Assembly (NCBI RefSeq): GCF_001422445.1
Contig: NZ_LMNA01000007.1
Span: 62,001-126,000, forward strand
Source: Pseudorhodoferax sp. Leaf274
GTDB taxonomy: Bacteria > Pseudomonadota > Gammaproteobacteria > Burkholderiales > Burkholderiaceae_C
Direction of reading: 5' to 3'
DNA length: 64,000 bases
Shown here: piece by piece, positions 56,924 through 64,000 of the stretch
Position numbering within the stretch: the first letter of the stretch is position 1
Layout of the letters: every line of letters begins with the position of its first letter
Notes under the pieces: generated by a model
Databases searched by the model: none
Seen by the model: the letters and a program-made list of their open reading frames with translations, nothing else
What the model was told of the DNA's origin: nothing
Position numbers and translations under genes: made by a program

Positions 56924-58585
56924 ATGAGAAGACTGCGCAATGCCACGATGCCCGCCGGTGCCTTCCTGTTGACCCTTGCCCTGTCCGGTTGCGGGGGCGG
57001 CGATGGCGACCCCGAGCCGGTCGCAATGACGCTCGACCAGTTCCAGTCGGCGTGCGCCGCGCTCAACGGCACGGCCGTCGCGGGCGGCGCGGTGAGCGAG
57101 TCGACGTTCACGGCGGCGTCCGATGGCGCGGTCACCGCGACCGCGGTGCCGCAGCACTGCCTGCTGCGCGGCACGATGAACCAGCGCACCGGCATCGACG
57201 GCAAGCCCTATGCGCTCGGCTTCGAGATGAGCCTGCCCTTCGCCTGGAACAAGCGCTTCTACTACCAGGGCGGATCGGGCGTCGACGGCACCCTGTTCCG
57301 TGCCGTGGGTGCCTACACCGGCGGCGGCAACACGCGCAACGCGCTGCTCGACGGCTACGCGGTCGTCACCACCGACTCCGGCCACCGCGCCGAATCGGGG
57401 GTGGCCAACGGCAGCTTCCTGTTCGGCGCCGATCCGCAGGCGCGCGACGAATACGGCGACCGGCAACTGCCCCAGGTGACGGCAGCGGCCAAGCTGCTCA
57501 TCCGCAAGTTCTACGGCATCGTGCCGGTGCGCTCGTACTTCGTCGGCTGCTCCAACGGCGGCCGCCAGGCCATGGTCGCGGCCCAGCGCTACCCCGACCT
57601 GTTCGACGGCATCGTGGCCGCGGCACCAGGCTTCCGGCTCACGCAGGCGTCGATCCAGGGTTCGGTCTACCAGGCGCAGATCGCGGCGGCCATCGCCCCC
57701 ATGGGCGCCGATGGACGGCCGGACATCACCAAGCCGCTCACGGCCGACGACCAGGCCGTGGTGCGCCGGCGCATCCTGGACGCCTGCGATGCACTGGACG
57801 GCGCCACGGACGGCATGGTCAGCCGCATGAGCGCCTGCAAGCCCGATCCGCTGGCCTGGGCCTGCCAGCCAGGCGAGAGCGGCAACTGCCTGTCGGCCCC
57901 GAAGGCCGACTACGTGAAGAAGCTGTTCGACGGCGCCAGGACCACCGCGGGCGCGCAGATCTATGCGCCATGGCCCTTCGACCCCGGCATGGCGGCGCAG
58001 TCGGCCAATCCGTTCTACACCATCTTCGCCGGCGAGGCCTCGCACATCTACACCACGCCGCCGACGATCACGGCCGACCTGCTGGGCTATGGGCTCACCG
58101 CCAGCGTGGACGTGGAGTTCGCCAAGCTCAGCGCCACCAACGCCACCTTCACGCGCTCGGGCAACGACTTCACCAACGCCGAGTCGCCGGACATGGACCG
58201 GTTCCGGGCGCGTGGCGGCAAGCTCATCGTGTTCAATGGCGCGGCCGACCTGGCGTTCTCCATCCACGACGTCGAGAGCTACTACAAGAAGGTGCAGGCA
58301 CGCTACGGCGCCGACCAGGCGGCCGGCTTCGCGCGGGCCTTCTTCGTGCCGGGCATGGGCCACTGCTCGGGCGGCGCCTACGGCACCGACCAGTTCGACG
58401 CCGTGGGCGCGCTGGTGGACTGGGTGGAAAAGGGCACGGCGCCCGACGTGATGGTGTCCACGGCGCGGGCCGCGGCCGGTGTCGCCTGGCCCGGCCGCAC
58501 CCGCCCCTTGTGCGCCTATCCCAAGGAAGCCATCTACAAGGGCTCCGGCAGCATCGAGGACGCCGCCAACTTCAGCTGCCAGTAG
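56924..58585 (+). CDS. Tannase/feruloyl esterase family lipoprotein
   Basis: A 553-residue secreted esterase with a lipoprotein signal (LTLALSGC lipobox, lipidated Cys about residue 23). The CS-D-HC tannase motif is complete: Cys-Ser in VGCSNGGRQ, Asp in FNGAADLAF and His-Cys in GMGHCSGG, where the two cysteines form the family disulfide next to the catalytic Ser and His. QGGSGVDG and GYAVVTTDSGH are also typical. It would hydrolyse gallate, ferulate or other aromatic esters at the cell surface. A MarR regulator follows 41 bp downstream. Confidence 0.92.
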   Translation: MRRLRNATMPAGAFLLTLALSGCGGGDGDPEPVAMTLDQFQSACAALNGTAVAGGAVSESTFTAASDGAVTATAVPQHCLLRGTMNQRTGIDGKPYALGFEMSLPFAWNKRFYYQGGSGVDGTLFRAVGAYTGGGNTRNALLDGYAVVTTDSGHRAESGVANGSFLFGADPQARDEYGDRQLPQVTAAAKLLIRKFYGIVPVRSYFVGCSNGGRQAMVAAQRYPDLFDGIVAAAPGFRLTQASIQGSVYQAQIAAAIAPMGADGRPDITKPLTADDQAVVRRRILDACDALDGATDGMVSRMSACKPDPLAWACQPGESGNCLSAPKADYVKKLFDGARTTAGAQIYAPWPFDPGMAAQSANPFYTIFAGEASHIYTTPPTITADLLGYGLTASVDVEFAKLSATNATFTRSGNDFTNAESPDMDRFRARGGKLIVFNGAADLAFSIHDVESYYKKVQARYGADQAAGFARAFFVPGMGHCSGGAYGTDQFDAVGALVDWVEKGTAPDVMVSTARAAAGVAWPGRTRPLCAYPKEAIYKGSGSIEDAANFSCQ

Positions 58586-58626
58586 CGCGGCGCGCACTGC
58601 GCAGGCACACCCTCCACATCCGCCGC

Positions 58627-59088
58627 ATGCCCCGCACGCCCCCTGCTCCGCCGCGCGACCCGCGCAACGACTACGCCGTCACCGAACAGGTGGGCCACCT
58701 GCTGCGGCGGGCCTACCAGCGGCATGTCGCGCTGTTCCAGGCGGAGATCCCGGACTCGCAGCTGACGGCCGCGCAGTTCGTGACGCTGTGCGCGGTGCGG
58801 GACATGGGCGGTTGCTCGCTCAACGATGTCGTCAAGCGCACGGCCATCGACCAGGCCACGGTGCGCGGCGTGGTGGAGCGGCTGGCCGCACGCGGCCTGC
58901 TCACCGTGTCGGCGCACCGGCGCGATGGACGCAAGCGCGAGCTGGCGTTGACGGACGCGGGTGCCGACCTCGTGGCCGCCACCGTGCCCTTCGCCCAGCG
59001 CGTCACCGAACGCACCTTCGGCGACTTCAATCCTGCAGAGCGGCTGGCGCTGGCCTACCTGCTGCAGCGCATGGCCGACATGCCCTGA
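58627..59088 (+). CDS. MarR-family transcriptional regulator
   Basis: A 153-residue winged-helix MarR protein: GHLLRRAYQRHVALFQAEI (dimer helix), CSLNDVVKRTAIDQATVRGV (recognition helix region), RRDGRKRELALTDAG (wing). MarR proteins of this type often sense phenolic acids; its position after the tannase-family esterase supports control of aromatic-ester use. Confidence 0.92.
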   Translation: MPRTPPAPPRDPRNDYAVTEQVGHLLRRAYQRHVALFQAEIPDSQLTAAQFVTLCAVRDMGGCSLNDVVKRTAIDQATVRGVVERLAARGLLTVSAHRRDGRKRELALTDAGADLVAATVPFAQRVTERTFGDFNPAERLALAYLLQRMADMP

Positions 59089-59106
59089 GCAGGCCGGCCG
59101 CGCCGT

Positions 59107-60492
59107 TCAGCGGCCGACCATGTTCGCCGCCACCACCCACTGGTCGAACTGCTCGCCCGTCACGTGGCCCGAGGCGATGGCCGCCTCGCGCAGGCTCAAG
59201 CCTTCCTTGTGGCCCTTCTTGGCGATGGCTGCGGCCTTGTCGTAGCCGATGTGCGGGTTCAGCGCGGTGACCAGCATCAGCGACTGCTCGACCAGGTGGG
59301 CGATGCGGTCCAGGTTGGGCTCGATGCCGACGGCGCAGTTGTTGTTGAAGCTGACCATGCCGTCGGCCAGCAGGCGCACGCTCTGCAGGAAGTTGTGCGC
59401 CACCACCGGGCGGAACACGTTGAGCTCGAAGTTGCCGGAGGCACCGCCGATGTTGATGGCCACGTCGTTGCCGAAGACCTGCGCGGCCAGCATGGTCACG
59501 GCCTCGCTCTGCGTCGGGTTGACCTTGCCCGGCATGATGGACGAGCCGGGCTCGTTCTCGGGGATGCTGAGCTCGCCGATGCCGCTGCGCGGGCCGCTGG
59601 CAAGCCAGCGCACGTCGTTGGCGATCTTGTTCAGGCTGGCGGCCAGGGTCTTGAGCGCGCCATGCGCGTGCACGAGGGCATCTTGCGAAGCGAGCGACTC
59701 GAACTTGTTGGGCGCGGTGACGAACGGCAGCCCGGTGATGCCTGCGATCTCCTGCGCCACGCCCTCGGCATAGCCCTTGGGCGCGTTCAGGCCGGTGCCC
59801 ACGGCGGTGCCGCCCAGTGCCAGCTCGTACAGGTGCGGCAGCGCGGCCTGCACGTGCTTCTTGCCATGCTCCAGCTGCGCGACCCAGCCCGAGATCTCCT
59901 GGCCCAAGGTGAGCGGCGTGGCGTCTTGCAGGTGGGTGCGGCCGATCTTGACGATGTGGTCGAAGGCTTTGGCCTTGGCATCCAGCGTGGCCTTCAGCAG
60001 GTCGATGGCGGGCAGCAGCTTGCGGGTCAGCGCATCGACGGCGGCCACGTGCGATGCCGTGGGAAACACGTCGTTGGACGACTGGCTCTTGTTCACGTCG
60101 TCGTTGGGGTGCACCAGCCGGCCCTCGCCGCGCTCGCCGCCCAGCAGCTCGCTGGCGCGGTTGGCGATGACCTCGTTGAGGTTCATGTTGGTCTGCGTGC
60201 CCGAACCGGTCTGCCAGACCACCAGCGGGAATTCATCGGGATGCTTGCCCTCGATCACTTCCTGCGCGGCGGCGACGATGGCGTCCTTCTTCTTGCCGTC
60301 GAGCAGGCCCAGCGCATGGTTCACGGTGGCCGACGCCCGTTTGACCTGGGCCAGCGCGCGGATGATCTCGCGCGGCTGGCGCTCGCCCGAGATGTCGAAG
60401 TTCTGCAGCGAGCGCTGGGTCTGCGCGCCCCAGAGCTTGTCGGCAGGCACCTCGATGGGGCCAAAGGTGTCTTTTTCGGTGCGGGTGGTCAT
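59107..60492 (-). CDS. fumC: Class II fumarate hydratase
   Basis: A 461-residue cytoplasmic TCA-cycle enzyme converting fumarate to malate. It carries the superfamily signature [15 protein letters not shown], the [18 protein letters not shown] segment, [16 protein letters not shown], and [16 protein letters not shown]. Length and motifs are typical of the heat-stable, iron-free FumC. Convergent with the MarR gene. Confidence 0.97.
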   Translation of the reverse strand: MTTRTEKDTFGPIEVPADKLWGAQTQRSLQNFDISGERQPREIIRALAQVKRASATVNHALGLLDGKKKDAIVAAAQEVIEGKHPDEFPLVVWQTGSGTQTNMNLNEVIANRASELLGGERGEGRLVHPNDDVNKSQSSNDVFPTASHVAAVDALTRKLLPAIDLLKATLDAKAKAFDHIVKIGRTHLQDATPLTLGQEISGWVAQLEHGKKHVQAALPHLYELALGGTAVGTGLNAPKGYAEGVAQEIAGITGLPFVTAPNKFESLASQDALVHAHGALKTLAASLNKIANDVRWLASGPRSGIGELSIPENEPGSSIMPGKVNPTQSEAVTMLAAQVFGNDVAINIGGASGNFELNVFRPVVAHNFLQSVRLLADGMVSFNNNCAVGIEPNLDRIAHLVEQSLMLVTALNPHIGYDKAAAIAKKGHKEGLSLREAAIASGHVTGEQFDQWVVAANMVGR

Positions 60493-60538
60493 GGTGCTGG
60501 GCTCAACGGCAGTGAAAACAGCCTCACAGTATCACCCG

Positions 60539-60557
60539 GATGAGAAGCGCTCTCATC
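60539..60557. promoter_or_regulatory. Inverted repeat upstream of fumC
   Basis: GATGAGA-AGCGC-TCTCATC is a perfect 7-bp inverted repeat in the 114-bp gap between fumC and the Bug gene. Lacking a T-run, it fits an operator for fumC better than a terminator. Confidence 0.4.
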
Positions 60558-60606
60558 AACAGGGTCGGCCACCGCGCCGTGTCCTGCGCGCGGATGGCCG
60601 GCCTAG

Positions 60607-61584
60607 CTACTCCAGCCGGATGTCGGCCGCCTGGAGCAGCGGCCCCCAGCGGCTGTGTTCCTCGCGCAGCAGGCGGCCCGTCGCGACCGGCGTGGTCACG
60701 AAGGGCTCGTAGCCCTGCTGACGCAGCAGCTGGTTGAACTCGGGTTCGGCCACGGACTCGGCGATGGCGGCATGCAGGCGCGCCACGGTGTCGGACGCTG
60801 TCCCCGCCGGTGCCATCACCACGAAACGCAGGGCGACGTGCACGCCGGCCAGCCCGGTCTCCACGGCCGTCGGCAGCTCGGGCGCCAGTTCGCTGCGCCG
60901 CTCGGACAGCACGGCCAGCGGCCGCAGCTTGGCGCTCTCGAGGAACTGGCGCACCGCGCCGAAGGTGAAGACGCCGACCTGGGCATGGCCCGCGACCACG
61001 TCGTTCAAGGCCGGCCCGCCGCCGCGGTAGACCGCCTCGCCGATGCGGAAGTCCGCCGTGCGCGCCAGCAGCTCGAAGCCCAGCTGGTGCGGCGAACCCT
61101 GCCCCGGGTTGGCGAAGTTCAGCCGTGTGGGCTCGCGCCGGGCCAGGGCCACGAACGCGCGCAGGTCGCGTGCGGCGATCTCCGGGTGGCAGGCCAGCAC
61201 GAGCGGCGAACTCGCCACGTAGGCCACGGGCGCCAGGTCCTTGAAGGTGTCGTAGCGCAGGTTGCGGTAGAGCAGCGGGTAGATGGCGATGGCGTCGGTG
61301 TTGATCAGCACGGTGTAGCCGTCGGCGGCGGACCTGGCGACCAGTTCGGTGCCGATGTTGCTGCCCGCGCCCGTCTTGTTCTCCAGCACCACCGGCTGGC
61401 CCAGGCGCTGGCGCAGCCGCTCGGCCAGCGGCCGTGCCAACGTGTCGGCGCCACCACCGGGCGGAAACGGCACGACCATGCGGATCGGCCGCGACGGCCA
61501 GGGCTGCTGGCCCCGCGCCGGCGCCATGGCGGCCAGGGCGGCGGCCATGCCCAGTGCGGCACGCCGGGTGAACGGTGCATGCAT
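60607..61584 (-). CDS. Bug/TctC family periplasmic solute receptor
   Basis: A 325-residue Bug receptor with a Tat-like signal (TRRAALGMAAALAAMAPARG), then RPIRMVVPFPPGGGADTLAR, ARSAADGYTVLINTDA, the ligand segment FANPGQGSPHQLGFELL, and VVMAPAGTASD. It is the last gene of the right-edge operon, downstream of the YrdC-like gene by 11 bp. It binds a carboxylate whose identity is unknown. Confidence 0.93.
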   Translation of the reverse strand: MHAPFTRRAALGMAAALAAMAPARGQQPWPSRPIRMVVPFPPGGGADTLARPLAERLRQRLGQPVVLENKTGAGSNIGTELVARSAADGYTVLINTDAIAIYPLLYRNLRYDTFKDLAPVAYVASSPLVLACHPEIAARDLRAFVALARREPTRLNFANPGQGSPHQLGFELLARTADFRIGEAVYRGGGPALNDVVAGHAQVGVFTFGAVRQFLESAKLRPLAVLSERRSELAPELPTAVETGLAGVHVALRFVVMAPAGTASDTVARLHAAIAESVAEPEFNQLLRQQGYEPFVTTPVATGRLLREEHSRWGPLLQAADIRLE

Positions 61585-61595
61585 GGCGGCCCCCC

Positions 61596-62327
61596 TCAGA
61601 CCAGCGACATGCTGCCTTCGACCGGCCGCGGCGGCAGCTCCACGCCGAAGTGCTTGCGCACCAGCTGCGCCTGCTGCTCGTACAGCCCGCCGAAGCGCAG
61701 CACCCGCCAGCTCGGCAACTCGATGATGGTGCTGCCGATCAGCCAGGCATTGGCATAGCGCGAGCGCCCATAGCCCAGCACCAGTTCGCAGCCGGCCTGC
61801 ACTTCGGCCTCGACATCCTGCATCTCGAACTTGCTGCCCGACAGCGACACGTTGGCCGACGAGCCGAACAGCGGCGTGCAGGCATCGAAGGACAGCCGCG
61901 CCAGTTCCTCCTGGATCGCGCCGGCGTTCATGAGCAGGTCCATGGTGCCGGCCTTGCTGGAGCGGCGCAGCGCGCCGAACTCGGTGGTCTGCAACCAGTC
62001 GTGCTCGGCCCGGAACGGCGCCACCACCGACAGCGGCAGGTCGTGGTCCTGGGTGATGCAGCGCACCAGGTCGCGGTCGCGCTCGGTGGTCTGCAGCACC
62101 TCGCTGAAGATGTCCCAGTTGCCCAGCACTCCGTTGGGCTTGGTCGCGGGGCGTTTCTTGAGCGCATAGATGCGTTCCACGGCGCGCGCCGTGTGGCCGA
62201 AGATGGCGTAGGACACGTCCAGCGGCAGCACGGTCACGCCGCCGCCCTTCATCAGCTTGAATGCCTTGCGGGCATCGGCCCGCACCACGTCGGGCGGTGG
62301 CGGGCTCTGGCGGTCGATCACTTCCAT
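61596..62327 (-). CDS. Sua5/YciO/YrdC-like protein in a catabolic operon
   Basis: A 243-residue protein with a YrdC-like core: GGGVTVLPLDVSYAIFGHTARA, YALKKRPATKPN (the KRP-KP nucleotide-binding element), LPLSVVAPF, and PLFGSSANVSLSG. True TsaC/Sua5 makes threonylcarbamoyl-AMP for tRNA t6A. Here several segments diverge and the gene sits between two Bug receptors, so it may be a carbamoyl-transfer or binding paralogue with a metabolic task rather than the tRNA enzyme. Confidence 0.8.
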   Translation of the reverse strand: MEVIDRQSPPPPDVVRADARKAFKLMKGGGVTVLPLDVSYAIFGHTARAVERIYALKKRPATKPNGVLGNWDIFSEVLQTTERDRDLVRCITQDHDLPLSVVAPFRAEHDWLQTTEFGALRRSSKAGTMDLLMNAGAIQEELARLSFDACTPLFGSSANVSLSGSKFEMQDVEAEVQAGCELVLGYGRSRYANAWLIGSTIIELPSWRVLRFGGLYEQQAQLVRKHFGVELPPRPVEGSMSLV

Positions 62328-62342
62328 GGGGGTCTCCTTATC

Positions 62343-63338
62343 TCAATCGGCTTTGATGTTGGCCTCGGCCACGACCTTGGCGCTGCGCGCCAGGTCCTCG
62401 GTGTAGAGCGTGCGCAGTGCGTCCGGGCGCCCCGGCCTCAACTCGTAGCCCTGGCTGTTGAACTTGGCCTGCACGGCCGGGTCGGCCAGCACCTGGTTGA
62501 GGGCGGCATTGAGCGCCTGCACCGCGGCTGCGGGCGTGCCCGCGGGGGCGAACAGGCCGTACCAGAGGTTGACCTCGTAGCCGGGCACGCCGGCCTCGGC
62601 GATGGTCGGCACCTCGGGCAGCAGCGGCGTGCGCTGCGCCGCGGCCACGCCGAGCGCGCGCAGGCGGCCCGCGGCGATGAACGAGCGGACCGAGGCCACG
62701 GTCTGGAAGCTGGCCTGGGTCTGCCGCCCCAGCAGGTCGTTGATGGCAGGCCCGCCGCCCTTGTACTGGATGTGGACGATGTCGCTGCCCGTCATGCGGT
62801 TGAACAGCTCGGAGGCCAGGTGGTGCGGCGTGCCGTTGCCCGGCGCGCTCCAGTTGAGCTGGCCGGGCCGCGCCTTGGCTTCGCGCACCAGGTCGCGCAC
62901 GCTCTGCAGGCCCGCATCCGGATGCACCACCAGCACCAGCGGCGCGGTGGCCACGGTGCCGACCGGCGCGAAGGCATGCACCGGATCGAACGGCAGCTTC
63001 TGGTACAGCGCGGCGTTGATGGACAGGGTGTTGGAGCCGAACAGCACGCTGTAGCCGTCGGCCGCGGACTTGGCCACCGCGTCGGCGCCCAGGTTGCCGC
63101 CCGCGCCGCCCTTGTTCTCGACGACGACCGGCTGGCCGAGCGCCTCGGCCAGCCGCGGCGCGAGGTCACGGGCCAGGATGTCGGTGCCGCCGCCGACCGC
63201 GAACGGCACCACCAGGCGGATCGGCTTGTCCGGGTACTTCTGGCCCCAGGCGGGCAGCACGGCGCCGCCCGCGACCGCGCCCAGCGCGACGAACGCGCGC
63301 CTGGTGATGCGGGGCCCCTTGCGCAGCGGCCCGCTCAT
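62343..63338 (-). CDS. Bug/TctC family periplasmic solute receptor
   Basis: A 331-residue Bug receptor with a Tat-like signal (TRRAFVALGAVAGGAVLPAWG), then YPDKPIRLVVPFAVGGGTDI, AKSAADGYSVLFGSN, NWSAPGNGTPHHLASELF and GLFAPAGTPAA. Its ATG (63338) overlaps the stop of the isochorismatase-like gene by 4 bp, so translation is coupled. It probably captures the substrate of this operon. Confidence 0.93.
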   Translation of the reverse strand: MSGPLRKGPRITRRAFVALGAVAGGAVLPAWGQKYPDKPIRLVVPFAVGGGTDILARDLAPRLAEALGQPVVVENKGGAGGNLGADAVAKSAADGYSVLFGSNTLSINAALYQKLPFDPVHAFAPVGTVATAPLVLVVHPDAGLQSVRDLVREAKARPGQLNWSAPGNGTPHHLASELFNRMTGSDIVHIQYKGGGPAINDLLGRQTQASFQTVASVRSFIAAGRLRALGVAAAQRTPLLPEVPTIAEAGVPGYEVNLWYGLFAPAGTPAAAVQALNAALNQVLADPAVQAKFNSQGYELRPGRPDALRTLYTEDLARSAKVVAEANIKAD

Positions 63339-64000
63339 GCGGCCTTGGCGGCACGCGTGGCGCCGGCCAGTTCGCGCATGGCCTCCTCGGTGTCCACCAC
63401 GCGGCCCCACAGCCGGCGGAAGGACTCCAGCGTCACCTCCTGCATGCGGTCCGAGCAGGTGCCGGTGGCGTCGGACACCAGCACCGCGCCATAGCCGCGG
63501 TCGGCGGCCTCGCGCGCGGTCGTGTCCACGCAGTTGTTGGTGGAGACGCCGACGTAGACACCGGTCCTCACGCCAAGCCGGTCGAACACGGCACCGAGGT
63601 CGGAGCTGGCGAAGGCGCCCATGGTGTTCTTGGCCACCACCGGGTCGCCCGGCAGCGGCCGCAGCCCTTCCACGATGCCGTTCTCGAAGGAGCCCACGTG
63701 GTTGTTGCAGGCCTGAAAGAAGCCGCGCACGTGCGGCGGCGCATCGGAATAGTCGGCCTTGTGCGCGCCCACCGTGACGTAGACCACCGGTGCACCAGCG
63801 GCGCGGAACGCGGCCAGCAGCCTGCGCGTGTTGGGGATGATGAGGTTCTCGATGCGCGAGAAGCGGTACTCCGCCTCGGCCAGCCGGCCCTGGCTGGCCA
63901 GCAGCGCGCCCAGGCCATGGTGGCGCGAGCCGCTGGCGTACTGCATGTCGATCACCACCAGCGCGGTGTCCGCGGCGGCGATGGCCACCGGGCGCGTGAA
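63335..64000 (-). CDS. Isochorismatase-like cysteine hydrolase, 5'-truncated by window edge
   Basis: At least 221 residues of an isochorismatase-fold hydrolase. The catalytic triad is visible: Asp in ALVVIDMQYA, Lys in VVAKNTMGAF and Cys in VSTNNCVDTTAREA. The frame stays open to base 64000, and the apparent GTG start at 63988 is likely an internal Val (the preceding codons read FTRP), so the true start is outside. Members hydrolyse amides such as nicotinamide, biuret, N-carbamoylsarcosine or ureidoacrylate. First visible gene of the operon with two Bug receptors. Confidence 0.9.
   Translation of the reverse strand, partial: FTRPVAIAAADTALVVIDMQYASGSRHHGLGALLASQGRLAEAEYRFSRIENLIIPNTRRLLAAFRAAGAPVVYVTVGAHKADYSDAPPHVRGFFQACNNHVGSFENGIVEGLRPLPGDPVVAKNTMGAFASSDLGAVFDRLGVRTGVYVGVSTNNCVDTTAREAADRGYGAVLVSDATGTCSDRMQEVTLESFRRLWGRVVDTEEAMRELAGATRAAKAA

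Noticed and set aside
63986-63988. GTG 63988 as the start of the isochorismatase-like gene
   Set aside because: The frame is open to the window end with plausible coding sequence before it, so the start is outside.

Overview
The window is GC-rich with gene-dense, divergently arranged operons. It looks like a betaproteobacterium of the order Burkholderiales, most likely Comamonadaceae. The signs are four Bug/TctC periplasmic solute receptors (one broken by a stop codon), many LysR/IclR/GntR-controlled catabolic clusters, a small Trp-rich protein of the Burkholderiales type, and glycine-betaine and phosphonate uptake systems. No rRNA, tRNA, CRISPR array or insertion sequence was seen.

Layout, 1-10 kb: the 3' part of ilvD, a small Trp-rich protein, a cytochrome c followed by a clear terminator, a WYL regulator with a glutathione S-transferase, a membrane-bound PQQ dehydrogenase, a YqhA-type membrane protein, and a LysR-controlled enolase-superfamily/Bug pair whose Bug gene carries an in-frame amber codon. 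10-15 kb: a BrnT/BrnA toxin-antitoxin pair divergent from a proVWX osmoprotectant ABC operon with a good sigma70 promoter and a long hairpin-rich leader. 15-31.5 kb: a 1173-residue hybrid sensor kinase, small membrane and periplasmic proteins, a thioredoxin-like protein, and an acyl-CoA catabolic operon (CoA-transferase, acyl-CoA dehydrogenase, Bug receptor, AcuI-type reductase) facing a regulator made of two fused IclR modules. These are followed by an unknown coiled-coil membrane protein, a tandem universal stress protein and an alpha/beta hydrolase with a glycine-zipper extension.

31.7-39 kb: a GntP-type permease, then a markedly AT-richer accessory block. It begins with a membrane-anchored Mrr-type nuclease and continues with three integron-like gene cassettes (34423-38416). 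Each cassette ends in an attC-like site, and the first bases of each cassette are complementary to its own attC R'' arm, as expected of excisable cassette circles. The cargo is a membrane/coiled-coil protein with a possible degenerate nuclease domain, an AIPR (abortive-infection phage resistance) protein, and a PD-(D/E)XK nuclease-like protein. No integron integrase is present, so the block resembles a CALIN (attC cluster lacking an integrase) with probable anti-phage cargo. This is the most interesting part of the window.

39-64 kb: a PACE-family efflux protein with its divergent LysR regulator and a GST. A 2-aminoethylphosphonate (AEP) uptake and degradation locus follows, with ABC transporter, HAD phosphatase, FAD oxidoreductase and PhnX, plus a divergent GntR regulator and PhnZ-like HD protein. 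It has no PhnW transaminase, which suggests an oxidative route from AEP to phosphonoacetaldehyde. After that come a LysR/M20 amidohydrolase/MFS cluster, a tandem glycine riboswitch in front of a DadA-like amino-acid dehydrogenase, a tannase-family lipoprotein with a MarR regulator, fumC, and a minus-strand operon of isochorismatase-like hydrolase, two Bug receptors and a YrdC/Sua5-like protein that runs off the right edge.
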